Below are positions 8,767 to 18,436 of a stretch of DNA of 64,000 nt, one piece after another. The first letter of the stretch is position 1, and the number at the start of each line of letters is the position of its first letter. The position numbers were made by a program, and so were the translations under genes. Under the pieces are notes generated by a model that saw nothing but the letters and a program-made list of their open reading frames with translations, ran no database searches and was not told the origin of the DNA. Source of the DNA: Stenotrophomonas koreensis (GTDB lineage Bacteria; Pseudomonadota; Gammaproteobacteria; Xanthomonadales; Xanthomonadaceae). The DNA is taken from assembly GCF_001431525.1 (NCBI RefSeq), contig NZ_LDJH01000003.1, positions 1 through 64,000 of the forward strand, given 5' to 3'.

Positions 8767-9513
8767 ATGCCTGCCTGTCCTGCCTCCCCCCGCGTCGCCC
8801 TGGTCACCGGCGCCTCCTCCGGTATCGGTGCGGCAATCTGTCGTCAATTGGCCGAAGAAGGCCACCAGGTCATCGCTGCCGATGTGAACCTGCCCGGCGC
8901 GCAAGCGGTGGCCCTGTCGCTGGGCGGCAACGTCCAGGCGGTGATGCTGGATGTCACCGACCCGGACGCGGTCGCCGCCTGCATCCAGCAGATCATCCAG
9001 CACCACGGCCGCCTGGACATGGCGGTGAACAATGCCGGTATCGGTGGCGCCAGCCTGGAAACCGGCGAATATCCGCTGGATGAGTGGCACCGCGTGCTGG
9101 CGGTGAACCTGCACGGAGTCTTCTACTGCATGAAATACCAGCTCAACGCGATGCAGGCCCAGGGCAGTGGCGCCATCGTCAACATGGCCTCGATCCTGGG
9201 CAGCAACGGCTGGGTCGGATCGGCCGCCTATGTGGCGGCCAAACATGCGCTGGTGGGCATGACCAAGAGCGCTGCGCTGGAATACGCCAGCCAGGGCATC
9301 CGCATCAACGCGGTCGGCCCGGGTTTCATTGAAACTCCGCTGCTTTCCTCGATCAAACCGGACGAATATGCGGCCCTGGTCGGCCTGCATCCGGCCGGCC
9401 GCCTCGGCAAACCGGAGGAGGTGGCCGCGCTGACCTGCTTCCTGCTCTCGGAGCAGGCCAGCTTCATCAACGGCAGCTACCACCTGGTCGATGGGGGTTT
9501 CAGCGCCCGCTGA
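8767..9513 (+). CDS. SDR-family NAD(P)-dependent oxidoreductase
   Basis: A 248-residue classical short-chain dehydrogenase. The Rossmann motif TGASSGIG is at residues 14-21, NNAGIGG lies in the middle, and the catalytic triad is S142, Y155 and K159 (YVAAK). The family C-terminus LVDGGFSAR ends the protein. An acidic-type second strand end (AADVN, about residues 38-42) is more typical of NAD than NADP preference, which is weak evidence. The substrate cannot be assigned; 3-oxoacyl-ACP reductase-like and alcohol-type dehydrogenases share this pattern. The FNR-type box upstream suggests a role in micro-oxic metabolism. Confidence 0.9.
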   Translation: MPACPASPRVALVTGASSGIGAAICRQLAEEGHQVIAADVNLPGAQAVALSLGGNVQAVMLDVTDPDAVAACIQQIIQHHGRLDMAVNNAGIGGASLETGEYPLDEWHRVLAVNLHGVFYCMKYQLNAMQAQGSGAIVNMASILGSNGWVGSAAYVAAKHALVGMTKSAALEYASQGIRINAVGPGFIETPLLSSIKPDEYAALVGLHPAGRLGKPEEVAALTCFLLSEQASFINGSYHLVDGGFSAR

Positions 9514-9713
9514 GCGGTGCCGGGCAGGCCACAAGCCAGCTGCCGCTGGCCGGCCTTTTCGCGCAGCGGAAAATCCAGAGCGGTGCCAGGTTGGCGCCGC
9601 CACGCCGTCGCTCAGCGGCAGGCATGCGGCAACCGCCTGCGGCCTGGCCAGCGCTGACAACCGGGCCCGGCCAGCGCCGGTGCAGCGTCGACCGACATCG
9701 CCGCGCAATGGGC

Positions 9714-9750
9714 AAGGCCCCACTGCCGTCAGCGACGGTGGGGCCCGCAT
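9714..9750. terminator. GC-rich hairpin between convergent genes
   Basis: A strong imperfect inverted repeat (GGCCCCAC...GTGGGGCC) lies in the 291-base spacer between the convergent SDR and jetC genes. It lacks a clear T-run on either side, so it may slow transcription from both directions rather than act as a classic terminator. The rest of 9514-9804 holds no gene I can recognise and no trace of a jetD frame. Confidence 0.35.
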
Positions 9751-9804
9751 ACAGCGGCGTACTCAGTACCGCCCCGGCGTGGTCACTGGGGCGATGGACG
9801 GCTG

Positions 9805-12800
9805 CTAGCTGTCCGTCCGGGTCGCGGCCTTCTGGGCGGTCTTTTTGCTTGCCTTGCTTGCCGATTTGCCGGCCGATTTGCTGGCAGCCTTTTCAGCCAC
9901 CTTGCCGGTCGCCTTGCTGCTGGTTTTGCTGGCGGTCTTGCTGACTGACTTTCTGGCTGGCTTGCGGGCGGCCTTGCCAACCGGTGCGCTGGACGTGTCC
10001 GTAGCACTGGCCGGCCCGGTGGCCGGAACCACTTCCGCCACGGCATCGGCCTGGATCTCCGCAGCCGCCGTTGCCGGCAAGTCAATCACCGGCAACGTCT
10101 CCACCTCCGCTTGCACCGCTGCCGCTGCCGGGCTGCGCAGCGCACGCAGGGCACTGCTGCCACCGGCGCGCTCGGGCAGCTTCAGGCGGGCGTGTTCCTC
10201 GTCATATTCGATCAGCAGCACGCCCGAATCGTGGCGGCCGGAGATCTCGACAAAGCAGGCACCACCAATGAACGGCTCCAGCGTCATCACCGACTTCAGC
10301 GGGGTGGCCACCACCATCTGGAAGCCGAAGTTCTCGAAGATGTTCATCGCCAGCGCGGTGAACTCGTTGTCGGCCTTGTCGAAGGCCTCGTCCAGCACCA
10401 CCGCCGCATAGCGCGGCAGTTCGCCATCCTCGCCGCCGAGCTGGTAGCGCAGCGCCGCGGCCAGGCAGGTGGTGGCCAGCTTCTGGCGCTGGCCACCGGA
10501 CTTGCCGGCGCCGGAGCGGTAGATTTCCACCTGCTCGCGGGTGGCGGCATCGAGTTCGACACCGATGAACTCCACATGCTGGCGCACGTCCAGCACCTGC
10601 TCGCGCCAGCGGCGCAGCTCCGGTTCCTGGGCGCCGAGGCGGCGCACCAGGTCACGCAGGATGGTGAACTGCGACTCGGCCAGCGAGCGGTCCTCGGTCT
10701 GCTGGTGGCTCAGCACCGCGCGCAGCTGCAGCTGGAAATCGGCCACCTCGGGCAGTTTGCGGTCATGCACTTCGATGGTCAGGATGGTGCCGCGGTTGAA
10801 CGGCACCTGCTCCAGCGAGGCGTTGACCTCGTCCATGCGCTGCTTGATCGCCTTGTGCGCCTCGGCGGTGTGGCGCTGCAGGGCCAGCAGGTTGTTCTTG
10901 CTCTGGGTCTGCAGCAGCTCGAAGAAGCGGCCTTCGTGGCGCGGCAGGCCATCGCTCTCCAGCCGGTCCAGACGGGCCAGGAAATCCTCGGCACTGGCCA
11001 GCGACACGGTGAAGTCGGCGCTGTCTTCGGGCCACTGCTGGACGAAGCGGCGGAAGCAGTCCAGCACCTGCCCGGCCAGCCTGGCATCGCGGCCCTGGCT
11101 GTTGGCCAGCTCGTCGGCCAGCGCGCGCTCGATCACCCGGAAATGGCTTTCCACACTGTCCAGGTTCAGGCCCGGCAACACCGCCAGGCGCTCATCCAGC
11201 AGCGGCCGCTGGCTTTCATCCACGCCTTCCTGCTCCAGCTTGAGCTGGCACTGCTCGCGCTGCTGTTCCAGGCGCACGCGTTCGCGGCCCAGCTGGGCGC
11301 GCTCCAGGCGCACGTCTTCATAGGTGCGGCGGGCCTGGTCGCGCAGGCCGCGGGCAATGTTGATCTGTTCGGCGATCTTCGCCAGCGCGCTGTCGCCCTC
11401 GCGCAGGGCCACCAGCTGCTCGTTGATGTCATCGATGCGCTGCAGACGGCCACTGACATCGATCTCGTCCCATTCGCGCTCGGCCAGGGTGTGCGCGGCC
11501 AGCTGCTGTTGCTGGGCACTCTGGCGCTGGCGGCGCAGCGCATCGACATCGGCATCGCAGGCGGCGATGCGCGCGGCCAGCTCCTGGGCCTCGCGCTCGT
11601 AGATCCGGCGCTTGTCGCGGTTGTCATGGCCCAGCATCCACAGCCGGCGGTCGTTGACCGCGTGGCGGTCATCCTTTTCGTAACGGTCGCCCGGATGCTT
11701 GATCTGGCCCTCGCGGGTCAGGCCGCGGTCCTGGTGGCGCAGCTGGGCGGCGCTGTCGACGCAGGTGTAGTCGAAGCGGCGCAGCAGTTCGTTGTAAACC
11801 CAGTCGGCGTAGGCGTGGTCGCGGATCTTGAGCTTGTTGATCAGCGAGCGCGCATCGGGCTGCTGGGCATGCAGCAGCTCGTTGTCGCGCACCCGGAAAT
11901 AGACCAGCTTGGTGCCCAGGTGGGTGCGGTTGACCCAGTCGGCGACCTGGGCGTGGTGCTTTTCATCCACCAGCAGCGACTGTGCAAAACCGTGCAGCAC
12001 GCGTTCGATCGCGCCGCGCCAGGCCAGCTGGTCATCGTGCACCTGCAGCAGTTCGCCGACAAACGGCAGCAACGTCTCGGCGATGCCGGTGTCCTCGGCC
12101 AGCCGCGCACGCAGGTTCTGCAGCGGTGCCGGGATCGAACTGGGCGCGGCCTTGAGCGAATCCAGCTCGGCGCGCAACTCGTTGAAACGCTTTTCATCGG
12201 CACGGCGTTCGCTCATCCGCTCGGCGATGGCTTCATCCACCGAGCCGGCGCCCTGCCCGCCCCCGGCCAGCAGCTGGCGCGCCGCCTCGACCTGCTCGGC
12301 AAAGCGGGTCGCGTCCTCGGCCAGGCTGATGTCCAGATGCCGGCAGGCACCTTCCAGCTGCTTGCGCCGGCGCAGGCGGTCCTCGACCTCACGCTCGATC
12401 CGGGCGCGCTCGCGCTCGAGCTCATCGACCCGCTCGCCGCCCTGCTCGCGCTGCTGGCGTTCCAGCTCGACCAGCTTCTGCTCGTGGTTATCCACCGCCT
12501 GGCGGCGGGTGCCTTCCTCGCCCTGCAGGCCGCGGTCCTGGACCTCGACATCCTTGAGCCGCTCATTGATCAGCGCCAGGCGCTTTTCCTCGCGGAAACC
12601 ATCCACGCTGTCCTGCAGCGCGCGCAGGTCGGCGACACTGCGGCGCAGCTCCTGCAGCGAGGCATGCAGTTCGCGCGCCGGGCTCAGGGTCTCGACCTGG
12701 CGGCGGGCAGTCACCACCGCATGGTGGGCGCCGTCGAGCTCGGCAAAGTCCTCGACCAGGCGGTCGGCGGCCTCGAAGGTGCGTGGCTCATCGAGCATGA

Positions 12801-13527
12801 ACCCGCGCAGGAAACCGTTCAGATCGCCCAGGTTCTTGGCCGACTGGGTCTTGTGCAGCAGCCGCAGCGCCATGTCATTGCCGATGCCCAGCAAATGGCG
12901 GAAACGCTCGGCATAGCCGGAGAAACTGTCGAAGTGGGCCACGTCCTCGCCCAGCCGCAGGCGCAGCTTGCGCAGGTCCAGGTCGAAGCCGTCCATCTCG
13001 GTGGCGATGTCAAACCGGCGCGGCACCACCATGTAGTGCTTGCGCACGTCGGCCGCGGCAGTGCCGGTGCCGTTGATCCAGAACAGGCGGACGATGGAAA
13101 CCACATCGCCACGGGCACTTTCGTAGGACAGCACCAGCGCGGTCCAGGTCGCGCCCTTGCGCAGGTACTGGGTGGCGATCTCGCCCGAAGCGCTGTCCTG
13201 CTGGTCGGCCCAGGCACCGCGCACGTAGGAGACCAGGTTGCGGTCACGTCCGGAACGCTCGGCTTCGCGCGCGGCGGCGTTGAAATCGACGATGCTCGGC
13301 GGGGTCAGCAGCGCGCTCATCGCGTCCAGCAGGGTCGACTTGCCCGAGCCGGAACGGCCGACGAACAGGAAGCCGCGCTCGGCAATCGGCACATCGGTCA
13401 GGCCGGAGAACGTGCCCCAGTTGTAGACCTGCAGCCGGCGCATCCGGAACTGGTTGGCGCGCGCATCGGTGAGCGGGTCATGGAACAGCGCAGCGGCGGG
13501 CAGCAGGGTGTGGGTGGTGTTGTCCAT
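9805..13527 (-). CDS. JetC-like SMC ATPase (Wadjet/MksB family) with basic tail
   Basis: A 1240-residue SMC-like ATPase that should form the DNA-translocating motor of a Wadjet/MksBEF complex. The N-terminal head has RLQVYNWGTFSG and Walker A GRSGSGKST (57-65), followed by RDRNLVSYVRGAW. Long coiled coils (about 270-480 and 640-790) flank a hinge-like region. The C-terminal head carries the signature SGGQRQK (about 1008-1015) and Walker B VVLDEAFDKAD (about 1038-1048). Residues 1183-1240 form a histone-H1/AlgP-like tail with 14 Lys and 3 Arg among the last 57 residues, rich in Ser and Ala, after an Ala/Pro linker. AAGGA eight bases upstream supports ATG 13527 over the TTG before it. No jetD follows. 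Confidence 0.85.
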   Translation of the reverse strand: MDNTTHTLLPAAALFHDPLTDARANQFRMRRLQVYNWGTFSGLTDVPIAERGFLFVGRSGSGKSTLLDAMSALLTPPSIVDFNAAAREAERSGRDRNLVSYVRGAWADQQDSASGEIATQYLRKGATWTALVLSYESARGDVVSIVRLFWINGTGTAAADVRKHYMVVPRRFDIATEMDGFDLDLRKLRLRLGEDVAHFDSFSGYAERFRHLLGIGNDMALRLLHKTQSAKNLGDLNGFLRGFMLDEPRTFEAADRLVEDFAELDGAHHAVVTARRQVETLSPARELHASLQELRRSVADLRALQDSVDGFREEKRLALINERLKDVEVQDRGLQGEEGTRRQAVDNHEQKLVELERQQREQGGERVDELERERARIEREVEDRLRRRKQLEGACRHLDISLAEDATRFAEQVEAARQLLAGGGQGAGSVDEAIAERMSERRADEKRFNELRAELDSLKAAPSSIPAPLQNLRARLAEDTGIAETLLPFVGELLQVHDDQLAWRGAIERVLHGFAQSLLVDEKHHAQVADWVNRTHLGTKLVYFRVRDNELLHAQQPDARSLINKLKIRDHAYADWVYNELLRRFDYTCVDSAAQLRHQDRGLTREGQIKHPGDRYEKDDRHAVNDRRLWMLGHDNRDKRRIYEREAQELAARIAACDADVDALRRQRQSAQQQQLAAHTLAEREWDEIDVSGRLQRIDDINEQLVALREGDSALAKIAEQINIARGLRDQARRTYEDVRLERAQLGRERVRLEQQREQCQLKLEQEGVDESQRPLLDERLAVLPGLNLDSVESHFRVIERALADELANSQGRDARLAGQVLDCFRRFVQQWPEDSADFTVSLASAEDFLARLDRLESDGLPRHEGRFFELLQTQSKNNLLALQRHTAEAHKAIKQRMDEVNASLEQVPFNRGTILTIEVHDRKLPEVADFQLQLRAVLSHQQTEDRSLAESQFTILRDLVRRLGAQEPELRRWREQVLDVRQHVEFIGVELDAATREQVEIYRSGAGKSGGQRQKLATTCLAAALRYQLGGEDGELPRYAAVVLDEAFDKADNEFTALAMNIFENFGFQMVVATPLKSVMTLEPFIGGACFVEISGRHDSGVLLIEYDEEHARLKLPERAGGSSALRALRSPAAAAVQAEVETLPVIDLPATAAAEIQADAVAEVVPATGPASATDTSSAPVGKAARKPARKSVSKTASKTSSKATGKVAEKAASKSAGKSASKASKKTAQKAATRTDS

Positions 13528-13598
13528 CAACGGTGTCCTTGGGCACAGGCGTCAGTGACGCCGGCCGGGGTAATCAGGCAGGAGCAGGCGCGCTGCAT

Positions 13599-14294
13599 TC
13601 ACTCGCCGAGCAGGTCATCGACCGGGGTACCGCCTTCACGCAGCTGGCGGTAGGTCTCGCCGAGCACGGCCACATCCTCGGCCGAGAACAGGTGCTTGAG
13701 CGCCGGTGACACTTCGTAACGGTCCTCGCTGCCGCGCAGGCGCGAGAGCAACTGGTTTTCGCGCATCTTGCCGATCGCCGCGGCCACCCGCTTGGCAAAA
13801 CCGGCCTGGTCGGTGGAGACGTTCTTCTGGTAGACGCTCATCGCCTCGACCATCTGCAGCTCCTCCACCACCGCACGCTCGCCACGGGTGTCGGCATCGG
13901 CCAGCTGCTGGCGCAAAAACAGCAGCAGCACCGATTCGATGAAGGTCAGCGGCGCGGTGCGTAGCAGGCTGGGAGCCTCCAGCTCGCCGGTGTCGGCCTG
14001 GCGCACGAAGGCAAAGCCGGCGTCGCGGTCCATCACCAGCTCCAGGAACAGGTCGCACAGCAGCGAACGGATCGCCGCCTCGTTGCGCAGCAGCGCCGCC
14101 CACTGCGCCGGCTGGCGCTGGGCATCGACACTGGGCCCGGCCAGCAGCTGGCAGGCCGCGCGGCGGGCGTCATAGCCCAGCTCGCCGCTGTCGCCGAGGA
14201 ACAACGGGCCATTGGCCGGCACGGCGGCCTTGCTGTCGGGCACCGGGTCCGGGCTGGCATCGTGGTCATGCAGGGTCGAATCAGACCAGTTCAT
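13599..14294 (-). CDS. JetB-like KITE subunit (DUF4194)
   Basis: A 231-residue protein matching the DUF4194/MksE family, the winged-helix KITE dimer that binds the kleisin of Wadjet and MksBEF condensins. Family-like words are [22 protein letters not shown] (split across about residues 80-103), [13 protein letters not shown] and [14 protein letters not shown] near the C-terminus. The first ~30 residues are probably disordered. The ATG at 14294 overlaps the end of jetA by 14 bases, showing translational coupling; jetC follows after 71 bases. Confidence 0.83.
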   Translation of the reverse strand: MNWSDSTLHDHDASPDPVPDSKAAVPANGPLFLGDSGELGYDARRAACQLLAGPSVDAQRQPAQWAALLRNEAAIRSLLCDLFLELVMDRDAGFAFVRQADTGELEAPSLLRTAPLTFIESVLLLFLRQQLADADTRGERAVVEELQMVEAMSVYQKNVSTDQAGFAKRVAAAIGKMRENQLLSRLRGSEDRYEVSPALKHLFSAEDVAVLGETYRQLREGGTPVDDLLGE

Positions 14295-15750
14295 CGCGTT
14301 TTTCCTTTACAAACCAGACCTGCGGCACCCGCGCGCGGCGCACCTGGCCATCGCCGCCGGTCCACTGCACGGTTTCATGTTGTTCGGCGGCAACCACGCC
14401 GTAGCGGGTGGCGATGGAAAGATAGCCAATCACGCTGCCCAGGCCCTGGCGTGCCGGGCGCTGCTCCAGCACCTGGCTCAGGCTCAGGCGCGGGCTCTGG
14501 CCGAGCAGGAAATACAGGTCATCCTTGAGCGAACGGATGTCGATTTCCGACTGCGCGACCAGGTCGCCAACGCTGTCCAGCGAAATCTCGGCGCCATCGG
14601 ACCACCAGATCGTCGAATCCACCTGGTGGGTTGACGGGTCATGCAGCTTCCACTGCCCGATCGAGCGCAGGCGGCTGGCCGACAGCGGCAGCACATAGCC
14701 GGTGGCGGCGGTCGGACGCAGGCCATCGCGCAGGCCCAGGGCCTGGCTCTGCGCCTGCTTGAGCAGCTGGTTCAGGCGGCGCTGTTCCAGGAAGCCACGG
14801 CTCTGCACGAAACCGCGCAGGCTGCGCGCGAAGTTCTGCATCACATCGTGGACCTGGCCACCGCGGTCGAGCAGGGTCGCGGTGAAGTTGCGCAGGAAGT
14901 TGCGCTCGCCACGGCCGAGCTTGCGGGTGTAGTTGCGGCTGAGCACCTGCTCCAGCGCCTCGTCGAGCTGGCCACTGCGCAGCGGGTCGTTGAGCAGGTC
15001 CCAGAACGCCTGGAAGGTCCGCCCGGCCTCGGATTCGCCAATCACGTCGATGCCGTTGAACAGCTTGTCCAGCACATCGCCACGGGCGCCCTCGGCGTCG
15101 ATGATGCTCTCGCGGAAACGGCGGTTGAGCTGCTCGAAGTCATCGCGGACGCGACGGAAATCCTCGGCCAGTTCATCGGCCAGGCGGATCAGGTCGCGGG
15201 TGCGCTCCAGCGCACGCTTGCCGTCCAGCGCGGCCACCTTGCCGGAGCTGACCTCGGCAATCTCGGCATCGATGCGCGCCCGTTCGGCCTGCAGTACGGC
15301 CAGCCGCGCTTCCGGGTTGACCTCGGTCTGCTGGGCCAGCTGCGCCACCTGCTGCATCACCAGCGACAGCCGGCTTTCGGTGGCCACGGCCGCACTCTGG
15401 CCGATCCCGGCGATGAAACGGATGGCCTGCAGGGCCTGGCGCGAAAGTTCGTATTCTTCCTCGCTGGCGCCTTCGGGCAGGCGCCGCTCCAGCCAGCCCT
15501 GCGCCAGCCAGTAGGCGACATAGGCCTGGGCGGTGCGCGGAAGCTCCATCTCCAGCTGCTCGGCATTGAGCGCATCGAGCTGGTTCTGCAGCCGCTCGTG
15601 CAGCACCGCCGCGCCGAGGCGGCGGTCGTTCTCCATCAACAGGCCCTGCAGCAGACCCACCAGCACCGGCGCGCGGTCGGCAGCCAGCAACTTCCATAGC
15701 GGCTGCTCGCGCAGGCGCTGGTAAGTGGCGATTCGGTCGCGGTACTTCAT
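14281..15750 (-). CDS. JetA-like kleisin subunit (DUF3375)
   Basis: A 489-residue DUF3375 protein, the kleisin (MksF/JetA) that bridges the SMC heads and binds the JetB dimer. The N-terminus [17 protein letters not shown] and the following Asn/Asp-rich helix fit the family. A central segment (about 190-330) is rich in charged residues and likely forms helices or coiled coil. Start ATG 15750 was chosen because [15 protein letters not shown] begins the conserved domain, 46 bases after the folE stop. The close spacing folE-jetA-jetB-jetC on one strand suggests one transcript. Confidence 0.83.
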   Translation of the reverse strand: MKYRDRIATYQRLREQPLWKLLAADRAPVLVGLLQGLLMENDRRLGAAVLHERLQNQLDALNAEQLEMELPRTAQAYVAYWLAQGWLERRLPEGASEEEYELSRQALQAIRFIAGIGQSAAVATESRLSLVMQQVAQLAQQTEVNPEARLAVLQAERARIDAEIAEVSSGKVAALDGKRALERTRDLIRLADELAEDFRRVRDDFEQLNRRFRESIIDAEGARGDVLDKLFNGIDVIGESEAGRTFQAFWDLLNDPLRSGQLDEALEQVLSRNYTRKLGRGERNFLRNFTATLLDRGGQVHDVMQNFARSLRGFVQSRGFLEQRRLNQLLKQAQSQALGLRDGLRPTAATGYVLPLSASRLRSIGQWKLHDPSTHQVDSTIWWSDGAEISLDSVGDLVAQSEIDIRSLKDDLYFLLGQSPRLSLSQVLEQRPARQGLGSVIGYLSIATRYGVVAAEQHETVQWTGGDGQVRRARVPQVWFVKEKRDELV

Positions 15751-15796
15751 CGGTTCGGTCGGTCCCCGGGCCTGTGATGGATGGCCTGACGCTGGC

Positions 15797-16396
15797 TCAG
15801 CGGCGGCCGCTGCCGGACTGCACGAACTGCAGGAACTCGGCACGGGTGCGGGCATCGTCGTGGAAGCTGCCGAGCATGCGCGAGGTCACCATGCTGACGC
15901 CGCGCTTGTGCACGCCACGGGTGGTCATGCACTCGTGGGCGCCTTCCACCACCACCGCCACGCCCAGCGGCTGCAGCACGTCCTGGATGCAGGTGGCGAT
16001 CTGCGCGGTCATCTTTTCCTGCACCTGGAAGCGGCGGGCATAGGCCTCCACCACCCGCGCCAGCTTGGAAATGCCCACCACCTTGCCATTGGGGATGTAG
16101 CCGACATGGACCTTGCCGATGATCGGCGCCATGTGGTGCTCGCAATGGCTTTCGTACTCGATGTCACGCAGCACGATCATCTCGTCGTAGCCGGCAACTT
16201 CTTCGAAGGTACGCTGCAGGTACTCGCGCGGATCGATGTCATAACCGCTGAACCAGTCGCCATAGGCCTTGGCTACCCGACGCGGGGTATCGAGCAGACC
16301 CTCGCGGGTGGGATCTTCGCCAGCCCACAGCAACAAGGTGCGGACGGCCTCTTCGGCCTGCGCCTGGGTGACGGGGGACTTGTCGGAATCGGCCAT
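15797..16396 (-). CDS. folE: GTP cyclohydrolase I
   Basis: A 199-residue type I GTP cyclohydrolase, converting GTP to 7,8-dihydroneopterin triphosphate, the first step of tetrahydrofolate synthesis and also of 7-deazaguanine (queuosine) synthesis. Zinc ligands are visible as C85 and H88 (SHCEHHMAP) and C156 (HECMTTRG). The block [21 protein letters not shown] matches the family in two adjoining parts. The chosen ATG gives the usual length. It lies upstream of jetABC and downstream of recD with a 177-base spacer that probably holds its promoter. Confidence 0.96.
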   Translation of the reverse strand: MADSDKSPVTQAQAEEAVRTLLLWAGEDPTREGLLDTPRRVAKAYGDWFSGYDIDPREYLQRTFEEVAGYDEMIVLRDIEYESHCEHHMAPIIGKVHVGYIPNGKVVGISKLARVVEAYARRFQVQEKMTAQIATCIQDVLQPLGVAVVVEGAHECMTTRGVHKRGVSMVTSRMLGSFHDDARTRAEFLQFVQSGSGRR

Positions 16397-16573
16397 GGTG
16401 CACTGCGCCTGTAATACGGGGTCCACATGCTACCAGCCGGGGGCCGGCAAGGCATGTTCCGGGCAGGCAAGCCTTTGCCCATCAAGGGCTTGGGCAAACC
16501 TCCGCTGGGCAAGGCCAGACCGTCCGGCAGCCGGTTGCGCAGGCCACGCACGGGCCGGCAATGGCGGGCGTTT

Positions 16574-18436
16574 TCACCCGGCCTGCAGCCGCGCCTCCAG
16601 CCCGCTCCAGCGCGCGGCCTGGCGGGCCAGGGCCAACTCCAGCACCTGGGCGCTGCCGGCCAGGTGCAGGCTGTCGCGGGCACGGGTCAGGCCGGTGTAG
16701 ACCAGCTCGCGGCTGAGCACGCGGTTCTCGCGCAGCGGCAGCTGCAGCCAGACCTGGCCGTATTCGGAGCCCTGGGCCTTGTGCACGGTCATCGCAAAGG
16801 CGCTGTCATGGGCCGGCAGCGCCGCCGGATGGAAGGCACGCGGGGCGCCCTCGGCCTCACCGGGGAACCAGGCCAGCAACTTGCCGTGTGCATCGGCAAA
16901 GCACACCCCGACATCGCCGTTGAACAGGCGGTGGCGGTAGCTGTTCTCGGTGATCAGCAGCAACCGGCCCTGGAACCACGGCGAACCGTCACGGCCACCG
17001 CGCAGCAAGGCCTCGATGCGGGTATTCAGGGTGGCCGCGCCCTGCGGGCCTTCGCGCACGGCGGTGAGCACGCGCAGTTCATTGGCCAGCGCCAGCGCCT
17101 GGGCCGGGTCGGCCGCATCGCGCAGGCGGTGGGCATGGGCCAGCAGCGCCTTGCGGCCGATGGCCAGGGTGTCGCCCTGGTCCTGGTGCCAGTGCACCCC
17201 GGCCAGCGCACCGCCACGCAGCAGCGCCAGCGCCGCGGCCGCGTCGCCCTGGCGGCAGGCCGCGGCCAGCGGCGCCAGATCCAGCGCCTGGCTCTGGCGC
17301 CAGCCGCGCTGCAGCTGCACGCGACGGCCGGCAAAACCGCTGGCCGGTGCCTGCCGCGGCACTGCTGGCAGCGTGCCGAGCAACGGCTGCAACGCGGTGG
17401 CATCGTCAGGCTCGATGCGGCTGCCATCGCCACTGGCACGCAGCAGCGCCGCCAGCACGTCGCCAGCCTCCACCGAGGGCAGCTGGTCCGGATCGCCGAG
17501 CAGGACCAGCCGCGTGCCGCTGGCCACCGCTTCCACCAGCCGGGTCATCAGGGACAGGCCCATCATCGAGGCCTCGTCCACCACCAGCACCTCCAGCGCC
17601 AGCGGGTTGTCGGCGTGGTGGCGGAATTCGGGCGAATCCGGGATCACCCCGAGCAGCCGGTGCACGGTCGAGGCATGGGCCGGCAGCGCGGCCAGCAGTG
17701 CCGGATCCACCCCGGCGGCCAGCATCTTCTGCGCCGCCAGGCGCAGGCTTTCGGCCATGCGTTCGGCCGCACGCCCGGTCGGTGCGGCCAGGCCGATGCG
17801 CGGGGCCGGCTGGCCGGCGGCACGGGCCTGGGCGGCCAACAGCACCAGCAGCCGCGCAATCGTGGTGGTCTTGCCGGTGCCCGGGCCACCGGTGACCAGC
17901 ATCAGTGGATGACGCAGGGCCATCGCTGCGGCCTGGGCCTGATGATCGCCGGCTGCCTGCGGGAACAGGCTGGCAAACACCGGGGCGATGGCCGCCAGCT
18001 GGCCAGTTTCCACCGGCTGGCTGCCGATGCGCTGCAGGCCCACGGCCAGGCGGCGCTCGAATTCGCGGTAACGGCGCAGATAGACCAGGCCGGCCTCCAG
18101 CACCAGCACCGCCGGGGCCGGTGCGGCCTGCAACAGGGCACCCTCCCGGTACACCCAGGGGGAGGCCTGCAAGGCCTGCGTCCACTGCGCCAGCGCCGGC
18201 CAGGGCAGTGGCACGGCGGCCGCGCCCTCCTCCGCCGAGGCCGCTTCAGGCAACAGGCGGGCGGCCTGGTCCAGCCGCAGGCCGGCATGGCCCTGGGTGA
18301 CGGCATGGGCCGCCAGTACCGCGGCGGCCAGCACCAGCGGATCAATGGCCGGGTCCAGCCGCTGCAGGCTGTGGCCCAGGGCCAGGTCCACCGTCCGCAA
18401 CGCCGGGTGTTGCTGCAGCGCTTGCCACAGGTTCAT
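16574..18436 (-). CDS. recD: Exodeoxyribonuclease V subunit alpha
   Basis: A 620-residue RecD helicase, the 5'-3' motor of RecBCD. Walker A GGPGTGKT lies at 183-190, the DEXX-type box is VVDEASMM, and the C-terminal UvrD-type motifs include TVHKAQGSEY and ELVYTGLTRAR. Length fits the E. coli subunit (about 608). The ATG overlaps the recB stop in an ATGA arrangement, so expression is translationally coupled to recB. The gene ends 177 bases before folE. Confidence 0.96.
   Translation of the reverse strand: MNLWQALQQHPALRTVDLALGHSLQRLDPAIDPLVLAAAVLAAHAVTQGHAGLRLDQAARLLPEAASAEEGAAAVPLPWPALAQWTQALQASPWVYREGALLQAAPAPAVLVLEAGLVYLRRYREFERRLAVGLQRIGSQPVETGQLAAIAPVFASLFPQAAGDHQAQAAAMALRHPLMLVTGGPGTGKTTTIARLLVLLAAQARAAGQPAPRIGLAAPTGRAAERMAESLRLAAQKMLAAGVDPALLAALPAHASTVHRLLGVIPDSPEFRHHADNPLALEVLVVDEASMMGLSLMTRLVEAVASGTRLVLLGDPDQLPSVEAGDVLAALLRASGDGSRIEPDDATALQPLLGTLPAVPRQAPASGFAGRRVQLQRGWRQSQALDLAPLAAACRQGDAAAALALLRGGALAGVHWHQDQGDTLAIGRKALLAHAHRLRDAADPAQALALANELRVLTAVREGPQGAATLNTRIEALLRGGRDGSPWFQGRLLLITENSYRHRLFNGDVGVCFADAHGKLLAWFPGEAEGAPRAFHPAALPAHDSAFAMTVHKAQGSEYGQVWLQLPLRENRVLSRELVYTGLTRARDSLHLAGSAQVLELALARQAARWSGLEARLQAG

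Noticed and set aside
9500..9715. Possible jetD remnant downstream of jetC
   Set aside because: The minus-strand frame is about 71 codons, Arg/Pro-rich, and has no JetD-like or Toprim-like motif.
10111..13653. A continuous frame of about 1180 codons antisense to jetC
   Set aside because: High-GC coding DNA commonly leaves the opposite strand open. The translation is low-complexity Ala/Gly/Gln/Leu-rich, while the minus strand encodes clear SMC motifs.
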